A stretch of DNA of 64,000 nucleotides. Source: an uncultured Lachnospiraceae bacterium. Lineage in GTDB: Bacteria > Bacillota > Clostridia > Lachnospirales > Lachnospiraceae. The first letter of the stretch is position 1, and each line of letters opens with the position of its first letter. Location of the stretch: assembly GCA_910586205.1 (NCBI GenBank), contig CAJUGD010000005.1:101661-165660 (forward strand), given 5' to 3'. Under the pieces are notes generated by a model. The model did no database searches, was not told where the DNA came from, and saw nothing but the letters and a program-made list of their open reading frames with translations. Positions 16,090-25,419 of this stretch are shown in pieces. A program made the translations under genes and the position numbers.

Positions 16090-17934
16090 ATGAATACAAA
16101 AAATCACCTATTTAGCCCTTTGTTGATTTTCACTCTCATTTTTTCTTTATTCCTAAATGGCTGCTATAGTTCTGCCCCGCCTGAAAAGGAGCTGGCTCCT
16201 ACCACAGCCGCCCCTTTCTCAGAAGCTTCCGCCGAAAACTATGAACATTTTGAGGAGGCACAGCTCAAAGCTCAAAAAGAGTTTGAGCAGCAAATGGAAG
16301 ATCTTTTTATAAGCGAAATAAGCGGAAGGCAGATTGATCTCCACTTTCTGTTAAAGGATCCCTCTGCCTATGGAATCACAAAAGCAGAAAGCCCATACGG
16401 CCATTTTAGCCTGGATAGTATCAATGAATCAATAGAAGACCAGCAATCATTAAAAAAGAGCCTGGAAACCTATGATCCTGCTCTTTTGACAGAACAGCAG
16501 AGACTTACGCTGCGCATCCTTCAGAGTATTCTCCGTATTGAAGACAAAAGCTATGGCTTAGAGTTATACAGTCAGCCATTAGCAGTGACCATTGGAGTTC
16601 AGGCACAGCTTCCCATTCTTTTGTCAGAATATATCTTTTATCGAAAAGAAGATGTAGATGATTATTTAGACCTGCTGGCAAATATTGATGAATATTACAA
16701 AGAGCTTTTAGACTTTCAGCGTTTAAAGGCTGAGGCCGGGCTGATGATGAGCAACACGGTTCTGGATCATCTGATCGAATCCTGTGAAAGCTATCTTCTG
16801 ACAACAGATAATAACTTTATGATCGATACCTTTAACAGCCGCCTGGATACTCTTTCCGATCTGACAGAAGAAGAAAAAAATGCTTACCGGCAGAAAAATG
16901 AGGAATTATTAAAAAGTGATTTTATTCCTGCCTATCAATTGCTGATTGACGGTCTCAATGAGCTGCGCGGCACAGGCGTCAATGAAAAAGGATTGTGCGG
17001 CTTCCCTGACGGTAAAAAATATTATGAGTATCTTGTTTATTCTGCCACCGGCACCTCATATCCGTCGATAGAGGAACTTTTAAAGGATATGGAGCTTTTG
17101 ATGAACAAGCAGCTTGCCAAAACCTCTCTTTTGCTCCGCTTCCATCCTGAGCTGGCAGAAGAACTAGATACCTATGCTTACCGGCAAACAGAGCCAGAAG
17201 ATATTATGGAGGAGCTGAAGGTTTTGTCCCTGGAAGAATTTCCTTCTCTTGCAGAGTGCAGCTATACTCTTAAGTCTGTGCCCAAATCCTTAGAGCTCTC
17301 CTTAAGCCCTGCTTTTTACCTGGTTTCTCCTATTGATGATTATCAAAACAACGTGATCTACATCAATGAGAATCCCCGTTTTGCCACCAATGAGCTTTAC
17401 AACACCATTGCACATGAGGGATATCCGGGACACCTGTACCAGAATGTATATTTTCATACCCATTGCGATTCTAATATCCGGAATATTTTATCCTCCAAAG
17501 GCTTTAGTGAAGGCTGGGCCACTTATGTAGAGTATTTGTCCTATATGATGGATAATGGCCTGCGCCCTGAGATGGGAGAACTGCTTGCCGCCAACTCTAT
17601 TGCCACTTTAGGGCTTCATGCCTGTCTGGATGTGTATATCAATTATATGGGTTGGGACCGGGAACAGGTGCGTGAATATCTTATGAACTATTATGAGGAT
17701 CCGGGTGAGCTTACAGATGCCCTTTATAATGCTATGATTGAAAATCCTGCAAACTATCTTTCCTATTATGTAGGTTGTATGGAGCTTATGAATATGCGTG
17801 AAACTGCTGAAAAGGAGCTGGGTGAGCGCTTTGACGCAAAAGAGTTTCACACGTTTCTTCTGGATATCGGGGAAGCGCCCTTTGATGTAATCCAGGCTTA
17901 TTTCACTGCCTGGCTGAAAGAACAGAAAAAATAA
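16090..17934 (+). CDS. DUF885 lipoprotein, predicted metallopeptidase
   Basis: The 614-residue product begins with a lipoprotein signal (FLNGC, Cys about 25). It carries the DUF885 hallmark IAHEGYPGHLYQ near residue 440, an H-E-x4-G-H metal-binding motif, followed about 35 residues later by EGWATYVEYL, which probably gives the third ligand. Proteins of this family resemble gluzincin peptidases, so a surface peptidase is likely; the substrate is unknown. TTGGAGGATG stands just before the ATG. It is alone in its transcription unit and faces the ABC operon across a shared terminator. Confidence 0.85.
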   Translation: MNTKNHLFSPLLIFTLIFSLFLNGCYSSAPPEKELAPTTAAPFSEASAENYEHFEEAQLKAQKEFEQQMEDLFISEISGRQIDLHFLLKDPSAYGITKAESPYGHFSLDSINESIEDQQSLKKSLETYDPALLTEQQRLTLRILQSILRIEDKSYGLELYSQPLAVTIGVQAQLPILLSEYIFYRKEDVDDYLDLLANIDEYYKELLDFQRLKAEAGLMMSNTVLDHLIESCESYLLTTDNNFMIDTFNSRLDTLSDLTEEEKNAYRQKNEELLKSDFIPAYQLLIDGLNELRGTGVNEKGLCGFPDGKKYYEYLVYSATGTSYPSIEELLKDMELLMNKQLAKTSLLLRFHPELAEELDTYAYRQTEPEDIMEELKVLSLEEFPSLAECSYTLKSVPKSLELSLSPAFYLVSPIDDYQNNVIYINENPRFATNELYNTIAHEGYPGHLYQNVYFHTHCDSNIRNILSSKGFSEGWATYVEYLSYMMDNGLRPEMGELLAANSIATLGLHACLDVYINYMGWDREQVREYLMNYYEDPGELTDALYNAMIENPANYLSYYVGCMELMNMRETAEKELGERFDAKEFHTFLLDIGEAPFDVIQAYFTAWLKEQKK

Positions 17935-17942
17935 ATTTAAAA

Positions 17943-17984
17943 AATCCGGCAAAACGTAATGCCGCAGATACGATTTGCCGGATT
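17943..17984. terminator. Bidirectional hairpin between the DUF885 gene and the ABC operon
   Basis: AATCCGGCAAA (17943-17953) and TTTGCCGGATT (17974-17984) are exact reverse complements between convergent genes, with A and T runs on each side. Confidence 0.8.
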
Positions 17985-17987
17985 AAA

Positions 17988-18644
17988 TCAAAATTCTTTC
18001 TTTTCCATAATCTTTAAAGATATCCCATAAGAAATAATCCCAAAAATAATACAAAAGACTGCTAAGAAAGTCATCAGACTGCCTGAGGGCCAATTCTTTA
18101 TATCATAAAAAAGCTTTATCAACTCTGTACTGCCTATAAAACGGATAAACGAAAATATTCCCAACCCTGCTGCCCCTAAAATTCCAAATGTTATGAAATG
18201 ACCCTTTTCTGAACCATATTTCAGATGAATCGGCAGAGAATATGCAAGAAAAATCAAGGCCATCATTAAAAATATCGGAGAAGTATAAATAAACTCCATC
18301 ACGTTTTCTCCGGATGGCTGGAATATGAAAAACATCATTCTCAGCAATATAGATATTATCCAAGAACCAGAGCTTAAAAATATGGCAAAAAGATATTTTT
18401 CTTTTACATAAGTCTTTCGTTCCACAGGCAGGCTCATTAGAAATGCCATACCGTTATCATGACTGTCATAGCTAAGGGTACTCAGCACAAACACAGAAAA
18501 TAAAAAAGTCATATAACTTATCATAAAACCTGTTGTACTTACAGAACCAATACTCATTATCAAAATTACAATCAGAAATACGGTAGAAAAATATCCTCCC
18601 TGATTTCTTAAAAGCTTCCAATCTTTTATTAATAATCCTTTCAT
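17988..18644 (-). CDS. ABC-2 type transporter permease
   Basis: The 218-residue protein has six predicted membrane helices and begins MKGLLIKDWKLLRNQGG, the usual start of ABC-2 permeases of the YtrC/BcrB kind. A DNGMAFLMSLPVERKTYVKEKYL loop after the second helix is also typical. It overlaps the ATPase gene by 4 bases (ATGA) and is the last gene of the GntR-ATPase-permease operon. Such sets often respond to cell-wall antibiotics or export peptides; the substrate here is unknown. Confidence 0.88.
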   Translation of the reverse strand: MKGLLIKDWKLLRNQGGYFSTVFLIVILIMSIGSVSTTGFMISYMTFLFSVFVLSTLSYDSHDNGMAFLMSLPVERKTYVKEKYLFAIFLSSGSWIISILLRMMFFIFQPSGENVMEFIYTSPIFLMMALIFLAYSLPIHLKYGSEKGHFITFGILGAAGLGIFSFIRFIGSTELIKLFYDIKNWPSGSLMTFLAVFCIIFGIISYGISLKIMEKKEF

Positions 18645-19495
18645 ATCTTTTCTCCTTTAATCATCATAAAGATTACCTCATCGATTGTACATCTTTCTAT
18701 TGTCAATTCAGGTGTATTTTCCTGATAAAACTGCTTTTGATCCGTAAGAAGACGAAAACCATAAGGCTCTCTCTTTTTTTGAATACAATAAGATAAATCC
18801 AAATTATGATATTGTTCCTCTTTTACCTTAATAATTCCATACTGATCCATCACCACATCCGTCTCTTTATGCATAATAATTTTTCCCTCATTAATTAGGT
18901 AAAAATCATCACAAAGTCCTTCCAAATCACTTGAAATATGAGAGCTGATTAATATGGAACGATCTCCGGGAATCATATATTCCCTCATCATATCCAACAC
19001 CTCCTGCCTTGCCATCACATCAAGACCTGCCGTGGGCTCATCCAGAATCAAAAGACGGGCATTATGTGACGCGGCAGATAAAACTTTCAGCTTTGCCTTC
19101 ATACCTGTAGAAAATTCCTTCAGCTTTTTATCAAAGGGAAGTCCCCATTTCCTGCATTTTGCTTCAAAATCTTTTTTATCAAATTCCGGATACATTTCTG
19201 CTAAAACAGGGATAATATCTTTTATCCTCAGAAAACTGCTGAAACAAGAATCTGACAAAGCAACGCCCATTTGGATCTTATCCTGTATTGTGACAGAATC
19301 ACAGGTCTTTCCAAACAGTTTCATACATCCTCCTTCTGGGCGGACCAATCCTAAAAGGATCTTAAAGGTTGTGCTTTTTCCCGCTCCGTTAGGGCCAATT
19401 AAAGCTGTTATATGGTTTTCTTCTACATTGAGAGTACAATCTAAATGAAAATTTGAATATGTTTTTTTAATATTTTTAAGACTTATCATAATCAT
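18641..19495 (-). CDS. ABC transporter ATP-binding protein (YtrB-like)
   Basis: The 284-residue protein has Walker A GPNGAGKST, a Q-loop region, signature FSTGMKAKL, Walker B LLILDEPTAGLD and the H-loop SSHISSDLEGLCD. A C-terminal segment of about 70 residues follows the nucleotide-binding domain. It overlaps the regulator gene by 4 bases upstream and the permease gene by 4 bases downstream, so translation is coupled through the operon. An alternative ATG lies 6 bases inside the first. It energises the partner permease. Confidence 0.92.
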   Translation of the reverse strand: MIMISLKNIKKTYSNFHLDCTLNVEENHITALIGPNGAGKSTTFKILLGLVRPEGGCMKLFGKTCDSVTIQDKIQMGVALSDSCFSSFLRIKDIIPVLAEMYPEFDKKDFEAKCRKWGLPFDKKLKEFSTGMKAKLKVLSAASHNARLLILDEPTAGLDVMARQEVLDMMREYMIPGDRSILISSHISSDLEGLCDDFYLINEGKIIMHKETDVVMDQYGIIKVKEEQYHNLDLSYCIQKKREPYGFRLLTDQKQFYQENTPELTIERCTIDEVIFMMIKGEKI

Positions 19496-19863
19496 TCCTC
19501 CAAAAGAATATAAAACAAATCCTCCAGATCTTTTTTGTCCATACCGCAGCTTTTCCCCTTTCGGATCGCATGCTCCAGCTCCGATTCTACTTCTTTTCTT
19601 TTTTCCTCCATCATCTGTTCCTGATTGGCACTGGCCACAAAACTACCCTTTCCGTGAACTGTAATAATAAATCCTTCCTGCTCCAAAGTATCGTAAGACT
19701 TTTTTACAGTCAAAGCACTGACCCTTAATTCCCTCGCAAGGATTCTTACGGAGGGAAGATTCGTGCCTTCTGCCAATTTACCATGGATAATCTTATCTTT
19801 AATCTGACCGCAAATCTGTTCATATATGGGCTGCATAGATGTATGATTTACTATAATGTCCAT
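19492..19863 (-). CDS. GntR-family regulator, YtrA subfamily
   Basis: The 123-residue protein has a winged helix-turn-helix (residues about 10-75: PIYEQICGQIKDKIIHGKLAEGTNLPSVR..., LRVSALTVKKSYDTLEQEGFI, GKGSFVA) and only a short helical C-terminal tail. That shape is typical of YtrA regulators, which control a neighbouring ABC operon. It is the first gene of the operon. A perfect 17-bp inverted repeat straddling its promoter is the obvious operator. GGGAGTGG precedes the ATG. Confidence 0.92.
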   Translation of the reverse strand: MDIIVNHTSMQPIYEQICGQIKDKIIHGKLAEGTNLPSVRILARELRVSALTVKKSYDTLEQEGFIITVHGKGSFVASANQEQMMEEKRKEVESELEHAIRKGKSCGMDKKDLEDLFYILLEE

Positions 19864-19882
19864 AAAACCACTCCCTTCTCAC

Positions 19883-19931
19883 AAACAGTATATAACAGTA
19901 TAGAATTGTTGTCAACTGTTATATACTGTTT
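19883..19931 (-). promoter_or_regulatory. Operator and promoter of the GntR/ABC operon
   Basis: AAACAGTATATAACAGT (19883-19899) and ACTGTTATATACTGTTT (19915-19931) are exact reverse complements with a 15-base spacer. On the minus strand TTGACA (19910-19915) and TATACT (19887-19892) are 17 bases apart. The -10 lies in one arm and the -35 begins at the edge of the other, so a bound dimer would block RNA polymerase. Confidence 0.88.
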
Positions 19932-19983
19932 ATTTATGAAAAATATAACTGAAAATATAGCAAACTGCGATTGAAAATATCTC

Positions 19984-20012
19984 TTGACAAACTAAACATA
20001 CTTATATAGAAT
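19984..20012 (+). promoter_or_regulatory. Promoter of the fatty-acid synthesis operon
   Basis: TTGACA (19984-19989) and TAGAAT (20007-20012) are separated by 17 bases. The predicted leader to the fabH ATG is about 90 bases. Confidence 0.75.
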
Positions 20013-20024
20013 ACAAATAGATAC

Positions 20025-20037
20025 TTTGATTTTCAAA
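20025..20037 (+). promoter_or_regulatory. FabT-type operator (TTTGATTTTCAAA)
   Basis: TTTGA-TTT-TCAAA is a near-perfect palindrome that agrees with the FabT box of lactic acid bacteria (core TTTGATTNTCAAA). It starts 12 bases after the -10 of the fab promoter, where binding would repress. A FabT-like MarR gene lies at the end of the same gene run. Confidence 0.7.
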
Positions 20038-20110
20038 CCATTTGAGATTAAAACTAAGTTCAAATTTATCATCAACACAAATCAATAAGGGCATACAGGG
20101 TAAACAAATT

Positions 20111-21073
20111 ATGACAAGCAAAATAATTGGAACCGGTTCTTATGTTCCGGTGCAAGTGGTGACCAACGACGATCTGGCAAAGATCGTAGATACCAACGAT
20201 GAGTGGATTACCGGAAGAACCGGCATCCGTGAAAGACGGGTCGTTATGGAAGACGGAACCAGCCATATGGCAGCAGAAGCAGCCAGACGAGCTCTTGACA
20301 ATGCCGGAGTCAAACCAGAGGAGCTGGATCTGATTCTTTTAGGAACCACTTCCCCGGATCATTGTTTTCCCAGCGGCGCCTGTGAGGTACAGGGAGCATT
20401 GGGAGCTGTCAATGCATGTGCTTTTGACATTAGCGCAGCATGTTCCGGCTTCTTATTTGCTCTGAACACCATGCAGGCATTTATCCAGGCAGGTATTTAC
20501 CGGACAGGTCTGGTAATCGGCGCAGACTGCTTAAGCAAGCTGGTAGACTGGAAGGACCGAAGCACCTGTGTTCTGTTTGGGGACGGAGCAGGAGCAGCAG
20601 TCATACGAGCTGAGGATAAGGGAATGACCCACACAGTCATGAGATCGGACGGAACAAAATGGCAGGTGCTTTCCTGTATATCACGTACCAATGGAAATTT
20701 CCTGAACGATAAAACACCAGAACCAGGCTATATATCCATGGATGGCCAGGAGGTCTTCAAATTTGCCGTAAAAAGGGTTCCCGAATGTATTCATCAGGTA
20801 ATCCAGGAATCTGATTTGAGTTTGGATGATATCAAATATTTTGTGCTTCATCAAGCCAACTACCGGATTATTGAATCTGTTTCTAAACGTTTAAAACAGC
20901 CTATGGATAAATTTCCCATGAATATGGAACACTATGGCAATACCTCTGCAGCGTCGGTTCCCATTCTTTTAGATGAGATGAACCGTACAGGCAAACTGAA
21001 AACCGGAGACCGGATTGTATTATCCGGATTCGGAGGAGGACTGACTTGGGGTGCAACTTTACTGGAATGGTAA
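20111..21073 (+). CDS. fabH: 3-oxoacyl-ACP synthase III
   Basis: FabH starts each fatty acid by condensing an acyl-CoA primer with malonyl-ACP. The 320-residue protein has the thiolase-fold triad: Cys about 111 in DISAACSGF, His in VLHQANYRI and Asn in YGNTSAAS. The N terminus SKIIGTGSYVPV and GRTGIRERR are typical. The ATG at 20111 gives the normal length; upstream in-frame starts would extend into the leader that holds the operator. It is the first gene of the fab operon. Confidence 0.97.
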   Translation: MTSKIIGTGSYVPVQVVTNDDLAKIVDTNDEWITGRTGIRERRVVMEDGTSHMAAEAARRALDNAGVKPEELDLILLGTTSPDHCFPSGACEVQGALGAVNACAFDISAACSGFLFALNTMQAFIQAGIYRTGLVIGADCLSKLVDWKDRSTCVLFGDGAGAAVIRAEDKGMTHTVMRSDGTKWQVLSCISRTNGNFLNDKTPEPGYISMDGQEVFKFAVKRVPECIHQVIQESDLSLDDIKYFVLHQANYRIIESVSKRLKQPMDKFPMNMEHYGNTSAASVPILLDEMNRTGKLKTGDRIVLSGFGGGLTWGATLLEW

Positions 21074-21219
21074 GTAGATTTTCTATTTTGTCTGTGGTGT
21101 TTCCATAATTCCATGAACAAAAAGAAAATTTATATAGAAAAATTTTCAATTACCCAATATAATGGGGGTGGGTGGTATTTACCCAAAACAAACAACATAT
21201 TAAAAAGGAGAACAAGACC

Positions 21220-21453
21220 ATGTTAGAAAGAATGAAAGAGATCATTGCGGAGCAGTTAAGTGTTGAGGAGGAGATCGTTACAGAGTCTTCTTCCTTCAAA
21301 GAGGATTTGGGAGCCGATTCTTTGGATCTGTTTGAACTGGTAATGGCCCTGGAGGATGAGTACTCCATCGAAATCCCTTCCGACGACCTGCAGAATCTGC
21401 TGACTGTCGGCGATGTAATGAATTACCTGAAAGACAAAGGTGTAGAGGCGTAA
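21220..21453 (+). CDS. acpP: Acyl carrier protein
   Basis: The 77-residue acidic protein carries growing acyl chains on a phosphopantetheine attached to the Ser of GADSLDLFEL (about residue 34). AAGGAG precedes the ATG at 21220; a GTG/ATG further upstream would add an unusual N-terminal extension. It lies 146 bases after fabH and 41 bases before fabK. Length and charge fit the family. Confidence 0.96.
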   Translation: MLERMKEIIAEQLSVEEEIVTESSSFKEDLGADSLDLFELVMALEDEYSIEIPSDDLQNLLTVGDVMNYLKDKGVEA

Positions 21454-21494
21454 TGCCCTGCACCTCCTCTTATATATCAAGGAGTTAAATAATT

Positions 21495-22418
21495 ATGAAA
21501 ACAAGAATTACGGAACTGCTTAAAATCCAATATCCGATCATCCAGGGCGGCATGGCATGGGTGGCGGAGAATCATTTGGCCGCCGCTGTATCAGAAGCCG
21601 GCGGTCTGGGTCTGATTGGCGGAGCCAACGCGCCGGGTGAAGTGATTCGTGATTATATCCGTAAAGTAAAAGAAGTGACAGACAAGCCATTTGGCGTTAA
21701 TGTCATGCTGATGAGTCCGCATGCTGATGATGTGGCAAGAATTGTAGTGGAGGAAGGCGTTCAGGTAGTCACCACCGGCGCCGGTAATCCGGAAAAATAC
21801 ATGGATATGTGGAAAGAAGCCGGAATCCGTGTAATTCCCGTGGTAGCTTCTGTAGCCTTGGCAAAGAGAATGGAAAAATACGGCGCTGATGCTGTAGTGG
21901 CAGAAGGCACAGAATCCGGAGGCCATATTGGTGAAGCAACTACCATGACCCTGGTGCCTCAGGTAGCTGACGCAGTCTCCATACCTGTGATCGCTGCAGG
22001 CGGTATTGGAGACGGCAGGGGAATCGCCGCTGCGTTTATGTTGGGAGCTGAAGCCGTACAGATGGGAACCCGCTTTTTGGTAGCAAAAGAATGTGTGGTT
22101 CACCAGAATTATAAAGATCGGGTTCTGAAGGCTAAGGATATTGATTCCGCTGTAACAGGAAGAACCCATGGTCATCCGGTGCGCTGCCTGCGCAACCAGA
22201 TGACAAGAGAATATGTAAAGCTGGAAAATGAAGGAAAAAGTTTTGAGGAACTGGAATATTTGACCTTAGGAACACTGCGCAAGGCAGTCCAGGAAGGTGA
22301 TGTAGTAAATGGCACTATCATGGCAGGACAGATTGCAGGCATGGTCAGCAAAGAACAGACTTGTAAAGAAATGATTGAAGAAATGATGGAACAGGCATCT
22401 GCACTTCTTGGAAAATGA
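21495..22418 (+). CDS. fabK: Enoyl-ACP reductase II (flavoprotein)
   Basis: FabK reduces enoyl-ACP to acyl-ACP with FMN, replacing FabI, and is intrinsically insensitive to triclosan. The 307-residue protein has the nitronate-monooxygenase-like TIM-barrel features PIIQGGMAWVA, GGLGLIGG, GVNVML, EGTESGGHIG, PVIAAGGIGDGRG and GAEAVQMGTRF. It lies in the middle of a complete fab operon where fabK normally sits, which separates it from general nitronate monooxygenases. AAGGAG lies before the ATG. Confidence 0.95.
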   Translation: MKTRITELLKIQYPIIQGGMAWVAENHLAAAVSEAGGLGLIGGANAPGEVIRDYIRKVKEVTDKPFGVNVMLMSPHADDVARIVVEEGVQVVTTGAGNPEKYMDMWKEAGIRVIPVVASVALAKRMEKYGADAVVAEGTESGGHIGEATTMTLVPQVADAVSIPVIAAGGIGDGRGIAAAFMLGAEAVQMGTRFLVAKECVVHQNYKDRVLKAKDIDSAVTGRTHGHPVRCLRNQMTREYVKLENEGKSFEELEYLTLGTLRKAVQEGDVVNGTIMAGQIAGMVSKEQTCKEMIEEMMEQASALLGK

Positions 22419-22472
22419 TTGAACTTAAGCTTAGGCGGAAAACCTCAGCAACAGAGAAAAGGAGTATAACTG

Positions 22473-23393
22473 ATGAGCAAAATCGCATTTATTTACCCTG
22501 GACAGGGCGCTCAAATCTGCGGTATGGGCAAAGATTTCTATGAGCAGACCGATATGGGAAAGCAGGTATTTGACCTGGCAAGCAGCTTGCTGGGATTTTC
22601 CGTTCCTGAGCTGTGTTTTACGGAAAATGACCGTTTGGATATTACTGAATATACTCAGGCAGCCATGGTAACTGCCAGTATTGCCATGACAAAGGTTCTT
22701 GAAGAAACAGGAATAAAACCAGATGTAACAGCAGGCTTAAGCTTAGGAGAGTATTGTGCACTTTTTGCTGCCGGTGTTATGAGTGAGGCAGACGCTATCT
22801 CCACAGTGCGTCAGAGAGGAATTTTCATGCAGGAGGAGGTTCCTGTGGGACAAGGCGCCATGGCTGCTGTTCTTGCACTGGATGCTGCTGCTATTGAAAA
22901 GGTTTTAGAGGAAATAGAAGGCGTGCAGATTGCCAACTACAACTGTCCGGGACAGATCGTCATATCCGGAAAAACTGCTGCAGTAGAGATGGCCTGTGAA
23001 AAGCTGAAGGAGGCAGGGGCAAAGCGCACAGTAATGTTAAATGTAAGCGGTCCCTTTCATTCCAACATGCTGACAGGAGCCGGGGAAAAACTTGGAAAGG
23101 TTCTTGAAACTGTACAGGTACATACCCCGTCAATTCCTTATGTGGCAAATGTGACAGCCCAATATGTGACAGAGGCTGATCAGGTAAAGCCGCTTTTAAT
23201 AAAGCAGGTATCCTCCTCAGTCCGGTGGCAGCAAAGCATGGAAATGCTTCTGGAGGATGGGGTTGACACATTTATTGAAATCGGACCGGGCAAAACCCTG
23301 GCCGGATTTATGAAAAAGATTAATCGGACTGTAAAGGTCTTTAATATAGAGAAACTTGAAGATATAGAAAAAGTGAGGCAGACAATATGTTGA
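22473..23393 (+). CDS. fabD: Malonyl-CoA:ACP transacylase
   Basis: FabD moves malonyl from CoA to ACP. The 306-residue protein has FIYPGQGAQ at its N terminus, the nucleophile in GLSLGEY (Ser about 90), and the catalytic His in SGPFHSNML. The C-terminal FIEIGPGKTLAGFMKK is typical. AAAGGAG precedes the ATG. Its stop overlaps the fabG start by 7 bases, so the two are translationally coupled. Confidence 0.97.
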   Translation: MSKIAFIYPGQGAQICGMGKDFYEQTDMGKQVFDLASSLLGFSVPELCFTENDRLDITEYTQAAMVTASIAMTKVLEETGIKPDVTAGLSLGEYCALFAAGVMSEADAISTVRQRGIFMQEEVPVGQGAMAAVLALDAAAIEKVLEEIEGVQIANYNCPGQIVISGKTAAVEMACEKLKEAGAKRTVMLNVSGPFHSNMLTGAGEKLGKVLETVQVHTPSIPYVANVTAQYVTEADQVKPLLIKQVSSSVRWQQSMEMLLEDGVDTFIEIGPGKTLAGFMKKINRTVKVFNIEKLEDIEKVRQTIC

Positions 23394-24127
23394 CAGATAA
23401 AATAGCAGTTGTCACCGGCGCCAGCCGGGGAATTGGAAGGGAGATTGCAGTAACATTAGCCGCTAAGGGCGCAACTGTAATCGTTAATTATAATGGCTCT
23501 GCTGCTAAAGCAGAGGAAGTTGTTCAGGAGATTCAAAAAACCGGCGGAAAAGCAGAAGCCGTACAATGCAATGTCTCAGACTTTGATAAGGCATCTGAGC
23601 TGATGGCGTATGTAGTAAAACAATATGGACGAGTAGACATTCTGGTAAACAATGCAGGAATCACCCGTGATAATTTACTTATGAAAATGAGTGAAGAAGA
23701 CTATGATGCTGTATTAAATACTAACCTAAAGGGAGCCTTTAACTGCATCCGCCATGTAGCCCGTCAGATGTTAAAGCAGAAATCAGGAAGAATCATCAAT
23801 ATATCCTCTGTTTCCGGCGTAATCGGAAATGCCGGACAAGTAAACTACAGCGCTTCCAAAGCAGGTCTTATCGGCATCACTAAGTCTGTAGCAAGAGAGA
23901 TGGCAAGCAGAGGCATTACCTGCAATGCCATTGCTCCGGGATTTATTGATACAGAAATGACACAAGTCCTTTCTGATCAGGTAAAAACAGCCATTTTAGA
24001 TCAGATTCCCATGAAGCATTTCGGAAGTACAAAGGATATTGCCAATACGGCTGCGTTTCTTGCTTCTGACGATGCCGGATATATTACCGGACAGGTAATC
24101 AGTGTGGATGGCGGTATGGCAATGTAG
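23387..24127 (+). CDS. fabG: 3-oxoacyl-ACP reductase
   Basis: FabG reduces 3-oxoacyl-ACP with NADPH. The 246-residue short-chain dehydrogenase has the cofactor motif TGASRGIG, NNAGITRD, and the catalytic set Ser in NISSVSG with YSASK (Tyr and Lys). The PG.IDTEMT loop and the C-terminal ITGQVISVDGGMAM complete the FabG pattern. It overlaps fabD by 7 bases and is followed by fabF after 40 bases. Confidence 0.97.
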   Translation: MLTDKIAVVTGASRGIGREIAVTLAAKGATVIVNYNGSAAKAEEVVQEIQKTGGKAEAVQCNVSDFDKASELMAYVVKQYGRVDILVNNAGITRDNLLMKMSEEDYDAVLNTNLKGAFNCIRHVARQMLKQKSGRIINISSVSGVIGNAGQVNYSASKAGLIGITKSVAREMASRGITCNAIAPGFIDTEMTQVLSDQVKTAILDQIPMKHFGSTKDIANTAAFLASDDAGYITGQVISVDGGMAM

Positions 24128-24167
24128 CATTTTACAGACCAATAGGAAAAAGCAAGGAGAGTGGATT

Positions 24168-25406
24168 ATGAGTAAAAGAGTGGTTGTAACTGGTCTGGGT
24201 GCCATCACCCCGATTGGCAATAATGTAGAAGAATTTTGGAACAGCTTAAAGGAGAAAAAGGTTGGAATTGCGCCCATTACCTATTTTGATACCACAGATT
24301 ATAAAGCAAAGCTGGCAGCCCAGGTAAAGGATTTTGATGCAAAAAAGCATATGGATCCTAAAGCTGCAAAAAGAATGGAGCAGTTCTGCCAGTTTGCGGT
24401 AATTGCGGCAAAAGAAGCTCTCACAGACGCGGGAATTGATATGGAAAAAGAGGATCCATACCGGGTAGGAGTAAGTGTAGGATCTGGTATCGGCAGCCTT
24501 CAGTCTATTGAGCGGGAACATAAAAAGCTTATGGAAAAAGGTCCCGGCAGAGTGAATCCTCTTTTGGTTCCTCTGATGATCTGCAATATGGCCGCTGGAA
24601 ATGTATCCATCCAGTTTGGTTTAAAAGGAAAATGTATTAATGTAGTGACAGCATGTGCAACAGGAACCCACAGCATCGGCGAGGCATTTCGTTCTATCCA
24701 GTACGGCGAGGCAGATGTTATGGTGGCAGGCGGCACAGAGGCAAGCATTACTCCTATCGGAGTGGCAGGCTTTACGGCTCTGACAGCTCTCAGTACCTCT
24801 GAAGATCCCTTAAGAGCATCCATTCCCTTTGACCTTGAAAGAAACGGCTTTGTAATGGGAGAAGGCGCAGGAATCGTTGTGTTGGAATCCTTAGAGCATG
24901 CCCAGGCAAGAGGAGCTAAAATTTATGCAGAATTAGCCGGATACGGCGCCACCTGTGATGCTTATCACATTACTTCCCCTGCGGAGGATGGAAGCGGAGC
25001 CGCTAAAGCCATGGAAATGGCAATCGCAGACGCAGGAATGAAACCAGAGGATATCGATTATATCAATGCCCATGGCACCAGCACCCATCATAATGATCTT
25101 TTTGAGACAAAAGCAATCAAATTGGCATTAGGAGATCACGCCAAAAAGGTTAAGATCAATTCTACCAAGTCCATGATCGGACATTTGTTGGGAGCAGCAG
25201 GAGGGGTGGAATTTATAACCTGTATTAAATCCATTGAGGATAATTTTATCCACGCAACTGCAGGTCTTACCAAGGACGATCCGGATTGTGATCTGGATTA
25301 TACCAAGAATGAAGGCGTGGCTATGGATGTAAACTGTGCTATCAGCAATTCCCTGGGCTTTGGCGGTCACAATGCAACTCTTCTGGTCAAAAAATTCCAG
25401 GCTTAA
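24168..25406 (+). CDS. fabF: 3-oxoacyl-ACP synthase II
   Basis: FabF extends acyl-ACP with malonyl-ACP. The 412-residue protein has the nucleophile in VVTACATGTHSI (Cys about 163) and the two His residues in NAHGTSTHHND and KSMIGHLLGAAG. GFGGHNATLLVKK ends the protein. The ATG at 24168 follows AAGGAGAG; a start 66 bases upstream would overlap fabG without a site. It is followed by accB after 13 bases. Confidence 0.97.
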   Translation: MSKRVVVTGLGAITPIGNNVEEFWNSLKEKKVGIAPITYFDTTDYKAKLAAQVKDFDAKKHMDPKAAKRMEQFCQFAVIAAKEALTDAGIDMEKEDPYRVGVSVGSGIGSLQSIEREHKKLMEKGPGRVNPLLVPLMICNMAAGNVSIQFGLKGKCINVVTACATGTHSIGEAFRSIQYGEADVMVAGGTEASITPIGVAGFTALTALSTSEDPLRASIPFDLERNGFVMGEGAGIVVLESLEHAQARGAKIYAELAGYGATCDAYHITSPAEDGSGAAKAMEMAIADAGMKPEDIDYINAHGTSTHHNDLFETKAIKLALGDHAKKVKINSTKSMIGHLLGAAGGVEFITCIKSIEDNFIHATAGLTKDDPDCDLDYTKNEGVAMDVNCAISNSLGFGGHNATLLVKKFQA

Positions 25407-25419
25407 GGAGGATAAGAAA

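Noticed and set aside
21591..22175. 194-codon open frame antisense to fabK
   Set aside because: fabK is certain on the other strand and the antisense product has the His/Tyr-rich look of an artefact.
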